Part shown: one piece after another, positions 34,487-43,876 of the stretch
Layout of the letters: each line of letters starts with the position of its first letter
Numbering within the stretch: position 1 is the stretch's first letter
Assembly (NCBI GenBank): GCA_000299095.1
Contig: CP003809.1
Coordinates: 868,001-932,000, forward strand
Direction: 5' to 3'
DNA from: an alpha proteobacterium HIMB5
GTDB lineage: Bacteria; Pseudomonadota; Alphaproteobacteria; Pelagibacterales; Pelagibacteraceae
Length of the DNA: 64,000 nt
The notes under the pieces: generated by a model
Told to the model about the DNA's origin: nothing
What the model saw: only the letters and a program-made list of their open reading frames with translations
The model's database searches: none
Position numbers and translations under genes: made by a program

Positions 34487-36172
34487 TATCTAATTTTCTC
34501 AATGATGATAATTTAACACCATTTCTAGAAACAACCACAACATCTTCACCAGGATATTGTTTATTGCAGGTACTTTTAACTCCTTCTGTTCTAACTAACT
34601 TTTCTATGTCGTCTACATATACGGTGCCGTTTTTATTAACTAAACCTTTGATATTTGGTTTGTCAAGAATGTCTAGAGTGGCTCTATTGATTATTATAAC
34701 GTGGTTTGCTTGTTTTTCATTTTTATTTTTGTAAATAAATTTTTTTCCTAATTTTCTATACAAATAATAAAGCAAAGTATCATCTGCTACACAGTTAGCA
34801 ATTTTTAAGTTATTGATTTCTTCTTTGCTGTAACTATTTTTAATATTTTGAATTAATTCTTTATAACTTGTTGCCCAGTAATCATGTTCCCATTTATATT
34901 GAATATCTTTAAATTTAGGAAATATAAAATTAACATAATCATACTGATAGGGGGTAAGACTAACAAATCTATAAATTGACAAAGAAAAAAAAATTATTAC
35001 TAAAAAAAAATAAATTTTAATTTCACAGATTTGTTAAAAAAATTTATTAGATGATTTAATGAAAATGCACCTAAAATTGCGAGAAATGGTATTATAAACA
35101 AAAAAAGTCTTATATTATCATATAAACCAATACCAAAAATAATTGTTATAATTATTGGAAAAAAAATAATTATATTTATTAAAAAAAATTTGATGAATAA
35201 ATTACTATTGATTTCGAAATTGTTTTTTTTTTTATAAAATGCTAAAGCATAAAATAAAAAAATTAATATAAGAAAGTATATAGGAAATCTAAAAACAAAT
35301 ACTTTTAAAAAATAAGTTTTGGGTGAGTTAAATACTTCATAATATTGACCATTTATTAAACCAGTTCTAGGTCCTTCAAAATTTAACGTTCTTTCTATAT
35401 TTGAAAGCAGGAAGTTAATTCCCTCTTTATTTTCAATAGCCACCATAAAATGAGGCCAACAAATCATAACTAATGATGTTATTAGGGTAAAAAAAATAAT
35501 TACATGTAAAGATAATTTTTTAATTAAATAAAGATAATTCAATCTATATTTACAAATTAAAAATATAAAGCCACTTAATATAACTGGAAAAACAACAAGT
35601 AAAAATGGAAGTCTTACACCACAACCAAAACCTACAAATATTGAACCTAGAATTAAATGTTTAATTTTTTCATTCTCTAAAAAATAAATGTAAAAAAAAT
35701 ATGTTGACCATATGAGTGAGAAAAAAATAATTGTATCTTTTGAATTCATTCCCATATGACCAAAAAAAAATGGGTTTGCCAAAGTTAAAAAAACTGAGAG
35801 TAATGCAATATTTTTATCCAAAATTTTTTTAGTAAAAATATACAAGCCAAGTAAACTCAAAGATGAAAATAAAACATTTATAAAATGCATTACAAAATCA
35901 ATATTATTCACATAAAAGTTTTTATTTATTAGATAAAAAATTTGACTTAATGTGTATGATATGGTGTCATATAAACCAGGATACAAGTCATTATTTCTAA
36001 ATTGAAAGTTTCTATCTTCACCAAAAGAAACTAAAAAATTATATCTCTTCAAACCATTTATATGATGAAAATACTCATCAGATGACAAGCCAATAGTTAA
36101 TGATGACCACCACGCCAAAATCATTAAGGCAGAAATAAAGATTAAAATTAAAAGTTTAATTTTTTTTGTCAT
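34470..36172 (-). pseudogene. Membrane glycosyltransferase-like gene split by a -1 frameshift
   Basis: Two reading frames, 36172-35000 (390 aa) and 34982-34470 (170 aa, no ATG start), align end to end with the intact 573-aa paralogue just upstream. The first frame stops inside a run of nine A on the plus strand (35002-35010). Adding one base there gives an unbroken frame reading KFIFFLVIIFFSLSIYRF, matching the paralogue region before its FYRFIMLTPYQYAYVNF. The N-terminal part keeps the GT-C type acidic pair (D32, E33 in SSDEYFHHINGL) and many membrane spans. It is either a recent pseudogene, a sequencing error, or a gene rescued by slippage. Confidence 0.72.
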
Positions 36173-36189
36173 TCTTGTTTTGAGTTTTT

Positions 36190-37911
36190 TTATTTTTTTA
36201 ACTCTCTAAAAATCGTTAGCGGTAAACTTTTTCTTGAAACTACCACTAAATCCTTGCCAGAAAAATTTTTGTTGGAAAAACAAAGTTGTTTTATACCAGG
36301 TGTATTAAATATTTTTTCTCTATCTTTTAATAAAAAAACAGCAGTTTTTTGATCCACTAGATCTTTTACCACTTCATTATTAAATACATCTATAAAAGCT
36401 CTGTTATTCATAACCATGTGTGTTGCATTATTAATATCTTTTTGACTACTATAGGTTTTTTTAATTCCTAAATATTTATTTAAATAATACATCAATGTAT
36501 AATCGCCTCCTCCACAATCTGCTATTTTAAATTTACTTATTTCTTCTTTGGAATATTTTTCTTTGATTTTTAATACTAATTCTTTGTAACTTGCTCCCCA
36601 ATAATCGTGTTCAAATTTACCTATAGAGTTTTTGTAAAATGGATAGGAAAAATTTACATACGCATACTGATAAGGAGTAAGCATAATAAATCTATAAAAT
36701 GAAATTAAAATTAAAGTGATAATTACTATAAAAAATAATTTAAATTTTTTTGACTTTGAGCTAAATGTAATTAAATGATTCAATGAAAAACTAGCTATTA
36801 AACTTATAAAAGGAATTACAAACAAAAATAATCTTATATTATCGTATAAATTTATTTTAAGAATTAAAGCTAATAATATAGGAAATAAAGCAATAAGATT
36901 AATAATCAAAAATTTTATTTTAAAATTTTGAATATTTTTCTTTATAATAAAATTTTCTAAAAAAATAAAATAATATGTTATAAAAAATAGTAATGAGATA
37001 AAAATTGGCATTCTATACAAGATAAAAGATAAAAAATAAGATCTAGGTGAATCATATACTAAGTAAAAATCTCCATTTAAAAGACCAACTTGAGGTCCAT
37101 CATTCCAGTTGATTGTATTTTTTATAATTAAAGAAAAAAAATTTAAGAAATTTTTACTATGAATTTCTACAAGTATATGGGGCCAGCAAATAATAACTAA
37201 AAAACTTGTAATTAGAAAAGTTACAAACACATGAATTGTGAATATTTTTGTTAAGTGAATATAATTTGATTTGTACTTTTTGATTAAGTATACAATTCCA
37301 AATAAAACTGCTGGAAATATAACTACTAAAAAAGTCAGTCTTACTCCACACCCAAAACCTACAAAAATTGAAAAAAAAATTAAATTAGAAATCTGTTTTT
37401 TTTCCTCAGTGCAATATAAATAAAAAAAATAGCAAAACCATATTAATGAAAAAAAGATAATTAAATCTTTTGAGTTCATTCCCATGTGACCAAAGAAAAA
37501 TGGATTTAGCAGGGTTATGAAGCATGATAATAATGCGATATCTTTATTGAAGACTCTTCTAGTTAGCAAAAATAACCCTAGAAGACTCAAAGAGGCAAAT
37601 GCATAATTTACTATATGCATTATTTCAGCAAGATATTTTATAAAAAGTTTTTTATCTATTAGAAAGATTAAATGTCCAATTGAATAAGATATTGTATCAT
37701 ATAATCCAGGATAGAATTTATTATTTCTAAAATCATACTTTTGAAATTCTCCCCAGGAAGATAAAAATTTAAATCTTACTAATCCATTTATATGATGAAA
37801 ATACTCATCCCAAGAAAATCCCAAAATTATTGATGAATAAAAGCTTAATATTAAAAGAAATATAATAGTACTTTTTAAAATTACATTTAATTTTTTTTTG
37901 ATAAAATTCAT
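36190..37911 (-). CDS. Multi-spanning GT-C type glycosyltransferase-like membrane protein
   Basis: 573 residues with roughly ten to twelve hydrophobic segments and a C-terminal soluble domain (about 420-573). An acidic pair in the first loop, GFSWDEYFHHING (31-43; D35, E36), is the catalytic-site pattern of PMT/ArnT-like GT-C enzymes that use lipid-linked sugars. LLNPFFFGHMGMNSKDLIIF is a further conserved block shared with the neighbouring broken paralogue. The acceptor is unknown and no other glycan genes are nearby. The 17-bp gap to the paralogue indicates a tandem duplication. Confidence 0.7.
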   Translation of the reverse strand: MNFIKKKLNVILKSTIIFLLILSFYSSIILGFSWDEYFHHINGLVRFKFLSSWGEFQKYDFRNNKFYPGLYDTISYSIGHLIFLIDKKLFIKYLAEIMHIVNYAFASLSLLGLFLLTRRVFNKDIALLSCFITLLNPFFFGHMGMNSKDLIIFFSLIWFCYFFYLYCTEEKKQISNLIFFSIFVGFGCGVRLTFLVVIFPAVLFGIVYLIKKYKSNYIHLTKIFTIHVFVTFLITSFLVIICWPHILVEIHSKNFLNFFSLIIKNTINWNDGPQVGLLNGDFYLVYDSPRSYFLSFILYRMPIFISLLFFITYYFIFLENFIIKKNIQNFKIKFLIINLIALFPILLALILKINLYDNIRLFLFVIPFISLIASFSLNHLITFSSKSKKFKLFFIVIITLILISFYRFIMLTPYQYAYVNFSYPFYKNSIGKFEHDYWGASYKELVLKIKEKYSKEEISKFKIADCGGGDYTLMYYLNKYLGIKKTYSSQKDINNATHMVMNNRAFIDVFNNEVVKDLVDQKTAVFLLKDREKIFNTPGIKQLCFSNKNFSGKDLVVVSRKSLPLTIFRELKK

Positions 37912-37956
37912 TGTTATATAAAATTTATTTATTAGTTATAAAATAAAGTACATGTT

Positions 37957-38679
37957 ATGAAATTCAATAATTATAAAATCTTAAGTTTTGATTGTTATGG
38001 AACTTTAATTGATTGGGAATCTGGAATTTGGAACGCTTTTCAACCAGTTATACACTTCAATAATAGAAATGATTTAACTAGAGAAAAAGTTTTGAGAAAT
38101 TTTGCATTATTGGAGTCTGACCAACAAAAACAAAAACCATCAATGGGGTATTCTGAAATATTACTTAATGTACATAAAAAATTTACTAAAGAAAATGAGT
38201 TAAAAACAACGGCAGAGCTTGATGAAAATTTTAGCAACTCTGTTCCTTTTTGGCCAGCATTTGCTGACAGCGCAGATGCTTTGAGAATACTTAAATCAAA
38301 ATTTAAATTAGTAATCCTTTCAAATGTAAATGTGAGTGGCTTTACTGCTTCTAATAGATGGTTAGGAGTTGAATTTGATGAAATTTATACTGCAGAACAT
38401 GTTGGGTCCTACAAACCAAATCCAAGTAACTTTGAATATATGTTTGATAATTTAAAAAAAGCGTATGGTGCTGAAAAAAAAGATATTCTTCATGTTGCTC
38501 AAAGCCTTTTTCACGATCATGTGCCAGCAAAAGAATTTAATATGAGCACTGTTTGGATTGATCGGCAAAACCTTAGTAAGAATGGTAATTGGGGTGCTAC
38601 TAAAGTTGTTAAAAATCAACCTAAGCCAAATGTTATTTTTGAAGATTTAATTTCTTTTGCAAATAAAGCTGTAAACTAA
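37957..38679 (+). CDS. HAD superfamily hydrolase, haloacid dehalogenase type II-like
   Basis: 240 residues. Motif I SFDCYGTLIDWESG (10-23) has the nucleophile D12 and the Tyr-Gly-Thr-Leu pattern of L-2-haloacid dehalogenases. VILSNVN is motif II and SYKPNPSNFEYM provides the motif III lysine. VAQSLFHDHVPAKEFNM, with WIDRQN, is the motif IV region, where the classical acidic residues look weaker than in phosphatases. It may dehalogenate 2-haloacids or act on a phosphorylated or other carboxylate substrate. It ends one base before the convergent dehydrogenase gene. Confidence 0.8.
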   Translation: MKFNNYKILSFDCYGTLIDWESGIWNAFQPVIHFNNRNDLTREKVLRNFALLESDQQKQKPSMGYSEILLNVHKKFTKENELKTTAELDENFSNSVPFWPAFADSADALRILKSKFKLVILSNVNVSGFTASNRWLGVEFDEIYTAEHVGSYKPNPSNFEYMFDNLKKAYGAEKKDILHVAQSLFHDHVPAKEFNMSTVWIDRQNLSKNGNWGATKVVKNQPKPNVIFEDLISFANKAVN

Positions 38680-39705
38680 TCAATAACCTAGTTTTTTATC
38701 AATTAAATTATTTAATTTCTTATTTTCTAAAAATAACTTTAGATTTTCAAAAAATATATCTAAAACCATTTCTACATAATTTCCCTCACTATCCGAAGAA
38801 ATATGAGGAGTAATTATCAAATTAGGAGTGTCCCAAAGCTCAGATTCTTTAGGTATTGGCTCTTGAGAAAAAACATCCAGTATCGCACCAGCTATTTCAT
38901 TATTTTTTAATTTCTCACACAAAGTTTTATAATCTAAAACTGTTTCTCTTCCTATATTCACTATTCCACAAGAAGGTTTTAACATATCTAATCTTTTTTT
39001 ATCTACTAAACCTATCGTTTCATTTGTTTGTGGAACTGCTAAATAAAGAAAATCAGCAATAGGTAAGACTTCATCTATTTTATTGAAAGTGATCACTTTA
39101 GAACATCCTTCTACAGATTTACCTTTCCTATTTACTCCTATTACCTCAACATCTAATTTTGTAATATGTTTGATCATTGATCCACCAAGAGAACCTGTTC
39201 CAACTACAACAACTTTTTTTCCTGCTATTGGTTTACTAAGTAAAGATATGAATTCTTTATTTTTTTGGTTTGTAACAATTTTTGTTATGTGACTTTGAAG
39301 CATTAATATACTCATCAAGCCAAATTCTCCTGCTTTTTTTGCATGCACTCCACTACTGTTAGTTAAAACACATTTTTCACTCATCCAGTCAAAAGGATAT
39401 AAATGATTTACGCCAGCTGAAATAACATGAATCCATTTTAAATTTGGAGCAATATTTTTTATCTCTTTTGTTGGAAAGTTCCATCCTAATAAAATATCAG
39501 AATTACTTAATGATGATTCAAAATTATCATCATCCCAATCAATTAAATATTCTATTTTATCTTTAACCTCAGGAAATACCTTCAGTTTTTTTTCAAAAAT
39601 TTCTTTTGTAATTGTATTATTTATTTCGCCTTCTAAATCACATGGTAACGAACCAGCTTTCCAGTGATTATTTCTTATGTGAATCTTAATTTTTTTGTCT
39701 ATCAA
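38680..39705 (-). CDS. D-2-hydroxyacid dehydrogenase family protein
   Basis: 341 residues. The NAD loop VVVGTGSLGGSM (about 163-174) is followed by the catalytic Arg in NIGRETVLD (about 241-249), the Glu in DVFSQEPIP (about 272-280) and the His in ITPHIS (about 293-298). It reduces 2-oxoacids or oxidises D-2-hydroxyacids; glyoxylate/hydroxypyruvate reductase-like activity is typical of this subgroup. The only start in a good position is TTG at 39705 and no ATG exists nearby upstream. Another family member occurs at 60539-61492. Confidence 0.82.
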   Translation of the reverse strand: MIDKKIKIHIRNNHWKAGSLPCDLEGEINNTITKEIFEKKLKVFPEVKDKIEYLIDWDDDNFESSLSNSDILLGWNFPTKEIKNIAPNLKWIHVISAGVNHLYPFDWMSEKCVLTNSSGVHAKKAGEFGLMSILMLQSHITKIVTNQKNKEFISLLSKPIAGKKVVVVGTGSLGGSMIKHITKLDVEVIGVNRKGKSVEGCSKVITFNKIDEVLPIADFLYLAVPQTNETIGLVDKKRLDMLKPSCGIVNIGRETVLDYKTLCEKLKNNEIAGAILDVFSQEPIPKESELWDTPNLIITPHISSDSEGNYVEMVLDIFFENLKLFLENKKLNNLIDKKLGY

Positions 39706-39836
39706 ATAGTTCTCACTTTTTTATTTCATATATTCTTAAATTATTATAAAGTCTAATTAAAGAAGACACATAACTCGTCGTGTAATTTTTGTTTCATTTA
39801 CGAAAGTGGGATCGGTTTTCTTAAATTTAATTATTT

Positions 39837-39844
39837 AAGGAGGT
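39837..39844 (+). promoter_or_regulatory. Consensus ribosome binding site of the monooxygenase operon
   Basis: AAGGAGGT lies 4 bases before the ATG at 39849, the strongest Shine-Dalgarno match I noticed in the window. It fixes the start and suggests high translation. The 130 bases upstream hold no gene; I see no recognisable riboswitch, only weak inverted repeats. Confidence 0.75.
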
Positions 39845-39848
39845 TAGA

Positions 39849-41015
39849 ATGAAATTTGGATACTTTTGTAATACCACTAATTGGACAAAAAAACCTTACG
39901 AACAATTACTAAATGAAGCTCAAGAGATCACAACATATTGTGATGAAAATAATTGGGATTCTATTTGGTACACAGAACATCATTTTAATCATGAAGGGAT
40001 GGAATCTTGTACAAATCCTATAATGATGGGTGTCGATGCAGCTGCAAGAACAAAACAAATTAGAATTGGTCAAGCATGTAATGTAATTACTTTTCATAAC
40101 CCAGTAAGACTAGCTGAAGATATAGCTTTACTAGATCAACTTTCAAATGGAAGAGTTGAAGTTGGTATTGGAAGGGGTGTTTATGGAAGAGAAGCAGTAA
40201 ATATGAATAAAGAGGCTGATTTAAAAGATCAGGCTAAGAATTTTAGATTGTTTGAAGAAACTCTTACAATTATGAAAAAAGCTTGGACAGAGGAATTTTT
40301 TAATCATCAAGGAGAGTTTTACACATACCCATCACCAAACTTTGTTTGGCAGCATGATATGAGTCCACCAAGTGAAAAATTTTTAGATACTAAAACTAAT
40401 GAGATTAAAAAGATTAGTGTAGTTCCTAAACCAAAACAAAACCCTCACCCACCTATTTGGCAAGTTGTGGATGGTGCAAGATCAATTGAATGGGCTGCAC
40501 AAAATGGTTTAAACACAATAATGTGGATACCAACAGTAAAAGCTTTAAAGAAAAGATTTGAAATTTATCGAGATGCAAAATCAAAAGCTGAAAATAGAGA
40601 AGTGCCTTTAGGTGAAGGAATATCCTTAGTAAGAGACATGTTTGTAGCTGAAACAATGGAAGAGGCTGAAAAAATAGCTGGTGAACATATAATTAATTAT
40701 ATGAAATGGGTTTGTCATTGGAGAGGTCTTGGTAATCACATGGATCCTGGAGAAGAATTACCTGAGACTAAACATAAATTAGATTTACTTAATTATGATT
40801 TTTTACATAAAAGAAATCTATTATTTGGTACTCCAGAGTATGTTGTTAATAAAATTAATGAACTTCAATCTGAATTAAATCTTCAAAATTTACAAGTATG
40901 GTCAAACTTTCCAGGTATTGATCATGAGGCTTGTATGAGAAGTATTAAATTATTTAATGATGAAGTTATTACAAAAATTAATTTAGATACCTCAAGTCTT
41001 GAAAGAGCAAGTTAA
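39849..41015 (+). CDS. Luciferase-like (LLM) flavin-dependent monooxygenase
   Basis: 388-aa bacterial luciferase-family TIM-barrel oxygenase. FGYFCNTTNWTKKPYEQLL at the start, DSIWYTEHHFNHEGM (about 37-51), RIGQACNVITFHNPVRLAEDIALLDQLSNGRVEVGIGRG in several family blocks, and QVVDGARSIEWAAQNGLNTIMW are all present. Such enzymes use FMNH2 supplied by a separate reductase to oxygenate or cleave organic substrates, including N-heterocycles and sulfonates. No flavin reductase is encoded here. First gene of a tight five-gene operon; its stop overlaps the next start by one base. Confidence 0.87.
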   Translation: MKFGYFCNTTNWTKKPYEQLLNEAQEITTYCDENNWDSIWYTEHHFNHEGMESCTNPIMMGVDAAARTKQIRIGQACNVITFHNPVRLAEDIALLDQLSNGRVEVGIGRGVYGREAVNMNKEADLKDQAKNFRLFEETLTIMKKAWTEEFFNHQGEFYTYPSPNFVWQHDMSPPSEKFLDTKTNEIKKISVVPKPKQNPHPPIWQVVDGARSIEWAAQNGLNTIMWIPTVKALKKRFEIYRDAKSKAENREVPLGEGISLVRDMFVAETMEEAEKIAGEHIINYMKWVCHWRGLGNHMDPGEELPETKHKLDLLNYDFLHKRNLLFGTPEYVVNKINELQSELNLQNLQVWSNFPGIDHEACMRSIKLFNDEVITKINLDTSSLERAS

Positions 41016-41602
41016 TGAAACTTGAATTAAGAAAATTTACAAAATTTGTTGATAAAACTTTTATTGAAGGTGGTAAAGAAGCAAAAGAACCAGTCCTTTT
41101 AGTTTCAGTTGCGGCTGTGTTTAAAAACCCATGGGATGGACAAGGCTTCGTAGAAGATCTAAAGCCTGTTATTTTAGATCAAGCACCAAAGCTAGGTGAT
41201 CTATTGGTACCAGAATTAATTAAAGAAATTGGATCTCCAGAAAAAATTTTAGCATATGGTAAAGCAGGTATTGTTGGTTTGAATGGTGAAATTGAGCACG
41301 CGTCAGCATTTATTCACACATTAAGATTTGGAAATAAATTTAGAGATGCAGTTGGTGGTACTTCTTATTTAAGTTTTACTAATACGAGAGGTCCTGCAGG
41401 ATCAAAAATTTCAATACCAATGATGCACAAAACAGACTCGGGTCTTAGACCATATTATTTAACTCATGAGTTCACAATACATGATGCTCCTTTTGATAAC
41501 GAAATAGTAATTGCTATAGGAGGTGCATCAACTGGCAGGGCTCATGCTAGAACTGGTGATCGTTATCAAGATATGAAAGAAATGGGATTAGATCCTAAAT
41601 AA
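41015..41602 (+). CDS. AA_synth family protein (DUF1185)
   Basis: 195 residues of the family annotated as amino acid synthesis (DUF1185). Recognised by LVSVAAVFKNPWDGQGFVEDL (in parts, about 28-48), IVGLNGEIEHASAFIHTLRFGNKFRDAVGG (in parts, about 89-118) and ATGR-type end GGASTGRAHARTGDRYQDM. Members often sit next to luciferase-like oxygenases and hydrolases in catabolic loci. The biochemical role is not established and the family name should not be taken as evidence. One-base overlap with the monooxygenase, 2 bp to the hydrolase. Confidence 0.75.
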   Translation: MKLELRKFTKFVDKTFIEGGKEAKEPVLLVSVAAVFKNPWDGQGFVEDLKPVILDQAPKLGDLLVPELIKEIGSPEKILAYGKAGIVGLNGEIEHASAFIHTLRFGNKFRDAVGGTSYLSFTNTRGPAGSKISIPMMHKTDSGLRPYYLTHEFTIHDAPFDNEIVIAIGGASTGRAHARTGDRYQDMKEMGLDPK

Positions 41603-41604
41603 AA

Positions 41605-42390
41605 ATGTCAAAATCTAATTTTGATAATAATCAAAATTATTTCAATTTTATCGATAATAAAACTATTCCTATAGTTTTTGTCCATGGTGTTGGATTGGAT
41701 CACAAAATGTGGAATTCTCAAATTAAATCATTCTTAAAATTTTCTACACTTACTTATGATCTATTAGGTCATGGCAAAACAAATTGTGAAAAAGAGAATA
41801 TAACCTTAGATGATTTTTCCAATCAATTGTTATCAATTTTAGATTTTTTAAAAATTAAAAAAATAAATTTAGTAGGATTTTCTTTAGGCTCATTAATTGC
41901 CTTAGATTTTACCTCAAAATTTGGTAAAAAAATTAATTCTCTCACACTAATTGGGACGACCTATAAAAGAACTGATGAACAAAGAAAAATGGTTATTGAT
42001 AGGTACAACCAAGCAAAACTCAACAAACCAATTTCAAAGCAAGCATTAAAAAGGTGGTTTAGTGATAAATATTTAAATGAACATCCTGAAACTTATGATG
42101 AATTTATGCAAATTTTAAACAAGAATCCTAATGATCATAAGAGTTTTTTAAAATCATATAATTTATTTGCAAATCATGTTGATGACATTGAAAAAATTAA
42201 AAAAATTAATTGTAGAACTTTAGTTATGACAGGTTCAAATGATCCTGGATCAACTCCATTAATGTCTAAGGAATTATCTAATGATCTTGCTAATGCAAAA
42301 TTTATTGAAATTCCTGATGGAAAACATCTTTGTAGTATAGAATGTGCGGATATAGTAAATAAGAATATAAATAAATTTATAGAAAATTAA
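41605..42390 (+). CDS. Alpha/beta-fold hydrolase
   Basis: 261 residues. The oxyanion block VFVHGVGLDHKMW (about 24-36) and the nucleophile elbow LVGFSLGSLIALDF (about 91-104; Ser in GFSLG) are clear. The acid MTGSNDPGSTP and the His in IPDGKHLCSIE complete a Ser-Asp-His triad. It resembles 3-oxoadipate enol-lactonase and amide/ester hydrolases of ring-cleavage pathways. In this operon it probably hydrolyses the product of the flavin oxygenase. The substrate is unknown. Confidence 0.82.
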   Translation: MSKSNFDNNQNYFNFIDNKTIPIVFVHGVGLDHKMWNSQIKSFLKFSTLTYDLLGHGKTNCEKENITLDDFSNQLLSILDFLKIKKINLVGFSLGSLIALDFTSKFGKKINSLTLIGTTYKRTDEQRKMVIDRYNQAKLNKPISKQALKRWFSDKYLNEHPETYDEFMQILNKNPNDHKSFLKSYNLFANHVDDIEKIKKINCRTLVMTGSNDPGSTPLMSKELSNDLANAKFIEIPDGKHLCSIECADIVNKNINKFIEN

Positions 42391-43872
42391 ATGTCAGAAA
42401 TTCCGCATTTTAAAATGTTCATCAATGGAGAATGGGAAAATTCTTCATCAAATAAAAAAATAGAAACTCTAAATCCAGAAAACAATGAAGTTTGGGCTAC
42501 AGTACCAGAGGCAAATGAGCAAGATGTTGATCACGCAGTTAAATCTGCTCAAAAAGCATTTGATAATTCTTGGAGCACTTTGCATCCAAGAGAAAGAGCT
42601 AAGTATTTAAGATTGATCGCTGATCAATTAAGAAATAACGCTGAACACCTTGGAAAAATTGAGACTATAGATACAGGCAAGCTTTATAGAGAAACAAAAA
42701 CTCAAGCAAATTATATAGCTGAATATTATGATTATTTCGCAGGTCTTGCAGATAAAGTTGAAGGGACAGTAGTTCCAATTGATAAACCAGATATGCAAGT
42801 AACAACAACTCGTATTCCTATAGGTGTTGTAGCTGCCATTATTCCATGGAATTCTCAAATGCTGTTAACTGCAGTAAAATTAGCACCAGCATTAGCAATG
42901 GGAAACACTGTGGTTATAAAAGCCTCTGAGCTAGCGCCTGTAACTTTATTGGAGTTTGCAAAACTTGTAGAGAAAACAGGAATACCAAAAGGAGTTATTA
43001 ATGTAATTACAGGACTCGGTGAACCATGCGGTAAAGCTCTTACGACTCATGACTTGGTAGAAAGAATTGCATTTACAGGCGGACCTGAAACAGCAAAACA
43101 TATTGTAAAAAACTCCTCTGAAAATTTATCTCAAGTAAGCTTAGAGTTGGGAGGAAAAAGTCCAGTAGCTGTATTTGATGATGCTGATCAAGAAAATGCT
43201 CTTAATGGAATTACCGCAGGTATATTTGGAGCTAGTGGACAAAGTTGTATTGCTGGATCAAGATTGTATCTCCATGAAAAAATTTATGATGAATTTTTAA
43301 ATAAATTAATTAATAAAGCAAAAAAAATCAAATTGGGTGGACCTATGGAACCTGATACACAAATGGGTCCTCTTAACAGCTATAAACAATTAGAAACTAT
43401 TGAAAAAAATATCAAAGCTACAATAGATCAAGGTGGAAAAATAAAATGTGGTGGAGAAAGATCATCAATTTCAAATAAAGGATATTATTTCCCTGCAACG
43501 ATTATTGAATGTGAAAATCATAATCTCCCTACAGCTGAAAATGAGTTATTTGGACCAATTTTATCTGTTATGAAATTCAAAACTGAAGGTGAAGTAATAA
43601 AACTTATGAATGATAATAAATACGGATTGTCTTCTGGAGTTTATACTTCAAATTTAGCAAGAAGTATGAGAGTTTCAAAATCAATAAGAGCAGGTATAGT
43701 TTTTGTAAATACTTATAGACTTATCTCTCCGATGGCTCCATTTGGTGGAATAAAAGATAGTGGTTACGGAAAAGAAGCAGGAATTGAATCAATTAAAGAC
43801 TACACAAGAATAAAAACGACTTGGTACAATTCATCTGATAAGCCGATGGCTGATCCATTTACAATGGGATAA
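42391..43872 (+). CDS. NAD(P)-dependent aldehyde dehydrogenase of the monooxygenase operon
   Basis: 493 residues. IPWNSQMLLTAVKLAPALAMG is the cofactor block, FTGGPETAKHI the NAD loop, SLELGGKSPVAVF (catalytic Glu about 253) and SGQSCIAGSRL (catalytic Cys about 288). PFGGIKDSGYGKE closes the domain. It oxidises an aldehyde to an acid, presumably one generated by the upstream oxygenase/hydrolase pair. Starts directly after the hydrolase stop. Closest in style to betaine-aldehyde or gamma-aminobutyraldehyde-type dehydrogenases; specificity not certain. Confidence 0.87.
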   Translation: MSEIPHFKMFINGEWENSSSNKKIETLNPENNEVWATVPEANEQDVDHAVKSAQKAFDNSWSTLHPRERAKYLRLIADQLRNNAEHLGKIETIDTGKLYRETKTQANYIAEYYDYFAGLADKVEGTVVPIDKPDMQVTTTRIPIGVVAAIIPWNSQMLLTAVKLAPALAMGNTVVIKASELAPVTLLEFAKLVEKTGIPKGVINVITGLGEPCGKALTTHDLVERIAFTGGPETAKHIVKNSSENLSQVSLELGGKSPVAVFDDADQENALNGITAGIFGASGQSCIAGSRLYLHEKIYDEFLNKLINKAKKIKLGGPMEPDTQMGPLNSYKQLETIEKNIKATIDQGGKIKCGGERSSISNKGYYFPATIIECENHNLPTAENELFGPILSVMKFKTEGEVIKLMNDNKYGLSSGVYTSNLARSMRVSKSIRAGIVFVNTYRLISPMAPFGGIKDSGYGKEAGIESIKDYTRIKTTWYNSSDKPMADPFTMG

Positions 43873-43876
43873 AATT

